A program made the position numbers and the translations under genes. The notes beneath the pieces were generated by a model. That model had not been told where the DNA came from, did no database searches, and was given only the letters and a program-made list of their open reading frames with translations. This document shows, piece after piece, positions 61,590-64,000 of a stretch of 64,000 nt of DNA (the stretch's first letter is position 1; each line of letters opens with the position of its first letter). The DNA comes from Thelephora terrestris (taxonomy: Eukaryota > Basidiomycota > Agaricomycetes > Thelephorales > Thelephoraceae), in NCBI GenBank assembly GCA_015956445.1, contig WIUZ02000001.1:3038001-3102000 (forward strand). Direction: 5' to 3'.

Positions 61590-62096
61590 ATGCTACCGCC
61601 CCTGTACAATCATCAGTGGATATTTGGATAGTTGTGTGCGAGCCTACAGATACAACTCGTTCCGTCGTGACCATTGTGTCTGGCCTTGACCAGTGCAGTA
61701 ATTGTGAATCAGCTGCATTTCCATTCTAAATACATTTTTTCGAGCAAGCGCATGGAACTCGCACCAATTCTCGAATCGAGCGTCAGAGAAATCACACTTG
61801 ACTCGCTCCTTTGGGCCTTGGTGAAAGCGGCCGCTTACATGCACATGCTGCCCGTCAACAAGCTCGGTCTATTGCTCTGGGTCCGAGTGCACCAGGGAGA
61901 CAAAGCCCCGCTCGATTTGTGGTGGCCCTACGCGCTTTCGGGGGTTGCCTGTGATTGATCTCGATCATATGTCAGCCGAAACATGTGAAAATCCGTCGTG
62001 ACGTTCAGGGGAAGCGAACGGACTTCCGATGAGGGGGGTTATAAACCCCAAGCCAAGTTTCCCGTCTCTTCACCTCCACCTCCACTTCTCACCCTC
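61590..62096. other. Intergenic: GET1 3' flank and malate synthase promoter
   Basis: A TATAAA lies at 62040-62045, 52 bp before the malate synthase ATG. A 68-codon frame starting near 61751 has no family resemblance. No other signal is supported. Confidence 0.45.
62040..62045 (+). promoter_or_regulatory. TATA box of the malate synthase gene
   Basis: TATAAA is 52 bp upstream of the ATG at 62097 and is followed by a C/T-rich leader. A strong TATA element fits a regulated carbon-source gene. Confidence 0.5.
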
Positions 62097-63951
62097 ATGG
62101 CTGTACAAGGCGTTCAAATCCTTTCCAACGTTGTCCCAGAGGCTCAAGCAAGAATCCTCACTGACGATGCCCTCAAATTCCTAGCCACCCTCCACCGGAC
62201 CTTCGAGTCCACTCGTCAGTCTCTCCTCAAAGCCAGGGAGTCTGTCCAGAAGCAACTCGACAACGGTGGAAGACTCGAATTTCCACCTGAGACTGCTGAC
62301 ATCCGCGCTGAACACTCTTGGGTTTGCGCGCCCCCTGCCCCCGGTCTTGAGGACAGGAGAGTTGAAATTACTGGTCCTACCGACAGGAAGATGGTCGTGA
62401 ATGCGCTCAATTCTGGGGCCAAAACCTTCATGGCCGACTTCGAAGGTGGGTTGCCACAATTTATGGCCTTTGAACTCACCCTCATGTCTCCTTTCACTCT
62501 CAGACGCCACTTCTCCCACTTTTGCCAACCTTGTTACAGGGCAATTCAACTTGTATGATGCTGTCCGCCGTCAGATCGACTTTGATACTGGCGGCAAACA
62601 GTACAAACTCTCTCCAAACCCTGCCGTATTGATTGTTCGGTATGTTTTTGTTTCACGCTTGAACACGGACAGCTTACTGAGATAATCTTAAGCCCTCGGG
62701 GATGGCATCTCGACGAACCTCGGGTGAACGTCGATAACACCCCCGTTTCCGGCTCCATTTTCGATTTTGCCCTTTACTTCTTCCACAACGCTCGTGAGCT
62801 TGTCAAGCGAGGATCTGGGCCATACTTCTATCTTCCCAAGATGGAGCACTACAAGGAAGCTCGCCTCTGGAACGACATCTTCACCTTCTCCCAGAGTTAC
62901 ATTAAGATTCCTCAAGGAACTATCCGTGGAACTGTGCTGATTGAAACCCTCCCTGCCGCTTTTCACATGGAAGAGATACTCTTCGAGTTGCGAGAGCACT
63001 CGAGTGGTCTCAACTGTGGAAGGTGGGACTACATCTTCAGCTTCATCAAGCGAAGGAGGGCCGACCTCAATGCTGTGCTCCCTGACCGTGTGGATGTCAC
63101 TATGGAGGTTGCTTTCATGGACGCCTACGTCAGGAAGCTCATCCAAACCTGTCATCGGTAAGTCACTTCCCTCGCTCTTCCTTCGTATGAGATTTGACCA
63201 TTCGTTCTTCTAGGCGCAAGGTTGCCGCCATGGGCGGAATGTCAGCTCAGATTCCCATCAAGGATAATCTCCAAGCTCATGAGGTCGCGATGGGCAAGGT
63301 CCGTGCTGACAAGCTCAGAGAAGTTAAGAATGGCCATGACGGAACCTGGATCGCCCATCCCTTCCTCAATACTATCGCCATGGAAGTTTTCGATCAATAT
63401 ATGCCAGGTCCTAACCAGGTATGTTCGATTTGGATCGAATTTTCTATCGGCATTAACTCATCTACGACCACGCGCAGTATCACGTCCGTCGAGAGGACGT
63501 CAATGTCGTTCCTGCAGATCTAGTCAACCCAAACGTTCCCGGAAAAATTACCAGCGGGGGTGTGTACGCAAATGCATCCGCCGCTTTGGCTTATATGGCT
63601 GCCTGGCTCGGAGGGAACGGTTGCATTCCTCTGAACCACCTTATGGAAGACGCTGCCACGGCCGAGATTGCCCGCGTCCAACTCTGGCAGTGGGTCAAGG
63701 CCGGGGCTCGTACCAAGGACACCGGGGATATCATCTCCAAGGAGTACATCTCAAAGGTCATAGACCACGCCGCAAAAGAGCTCGAGAGCCAGAAAGGTTT
63801 CTGGAAGAGGGAGGACATTCCTTTAGTGGTTCGCTACTTGAAGGACCAGGTTACCAGGGAATGGCCAGGCGAATTCTTGACCAGCGATTTGATGGATGAG
63901 CTTGCCAGGAGGGATGGCGTCCATGTTAAGTGGCTCAAGAGCGTTCTCTGA
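62097..63951 (+). CDS. MLS1: Malate synthase (glyoxylate cycle)
   Basis: Condenses acetyl-CoA and glyoxylate to malate, allowing growth on C2 compounds and fatty acids. Exon 1 (62097-62445) starts [20 protein letters not shown] and ends MADFE; next [20 protein letters not shown], then after a second intron [78 protein letters not shown] and [17 protein letters not shown] third intron (63160-63213) and a fourth (63420-63478) precede [38 protein letters not shown] and the C-terminus. All family blocks are present. The protein ends in KSVL, not in a normal SKL/SRL-type peroxisome signal, although fungal enzymes are often peroxisomal. Confidence 0.94.
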
Positions 63952-64000
63952 GTTTCTCTCGCGTACGTTAAAGTACTTGTATTTCTACTGGTTCTTTCCG

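Noticed and set aside
61674-61958. Small frame between GET1 and malate synthase
   Set aside because: No conserved motif, no supporting splice structure, and it sits in a promoter.
61980-62040. Carbon-source-responsive element (CSRE) before malate synthase
   Set aside because: CCGTTCGCTTC on the minus strand matches only the first part of the consensus; too weak to list.

Overview
This window is nuclear DNA of a basidiomycete fungus, most likely an agaricomycete. I see dense, intron-rich genes on both strands, very short GT-AG introns (mostly 45-70 bp, often with a CTAAC/CTGAC-like branch site), pyrimidine-rich promoters, basidiomycete-style F-box proteins and a single homeodomain factor. There are no operons, CRISPR arrays or rRNA/tRNA genes that I can support, and I recognise no intact transposon or virus-like element. 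All gene models below were built by joining exons by eye at splice signals and by matching conserved protein families.

Layout. 0.4-5.2 kb: a membrane-anchored amidohydrolase and an F-box protein (+). 5.7-11.8 kb: a glycine-rich RNA-binding protein, a vacuolar HMT1/ABCB6-type ABC transporter and a small unknown protein (-). 12.7-15.5 kb: the ER ubiquitin ligase HRD1 (+). 15.7-21.0 kb: AIM41 (-) head-to-head with a WEE1 kinase (+); the shared upstream region holds a perfect ACGCGT-bearing palindrome. 22.0-24.1 kb: a homeodomain transcription factor (+), followed by 2.85 kb without a convincing gene. 27.0-32.1 kb: a RING/TRAF-type zinc finger protein and the HOG-pathway MAPKK PBS2 (-), with PBS2 divergent from a ubiquitin-like/BAG cochaperone (32.6-33.3 kb). 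34.9-39.6 kb: an NFKBIL1-like HPDKF protein (+), a second F-box protein (-) and a conserved fungal protein of unknown function (+). 39.8-44.5 kb: a tiny PBI2-type proteinase inhibitor and UGP1 (-), the latter divergent from ribosomal protein eS8 (+). 44.9-50.8 kb: the H4K20 methyltransferase SET9 (+) convergent with an AlkA/MAG1-type DNA glycosylase (-). 52.3-53.9 kb: a multi-pass membrane protein (+). 54.1-60.6 kb: the U2 snRNP subunit RSE1, an Ohr-type peroxidase with a mitochondrial-looking leader, and a DXD mannosyltransferase of the SUR1/OCH1 type (-). 60.9-64.0 kb: GET1 and malate synthase (+).

The genes are mostly housekeeping and do not form one pathway. Shared themes are ER/secretory function (HRD1, GET1, the DXD glycosyltransferase), stress and protein quality control (PBS2, BAG, Ohr, HMT1, PBI2), and chromatin, DNA and cell cycle (SET9, glycosylase, WEE1). 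The unusual details are mostly in gene structure: 4-, 7-, 9-, 17- and 19-nt coding exons, three GC-AG introns and two stop-free 57-nt introns in WEE1. I found no convincing novel system; the unexplained pieces are listed as findings.
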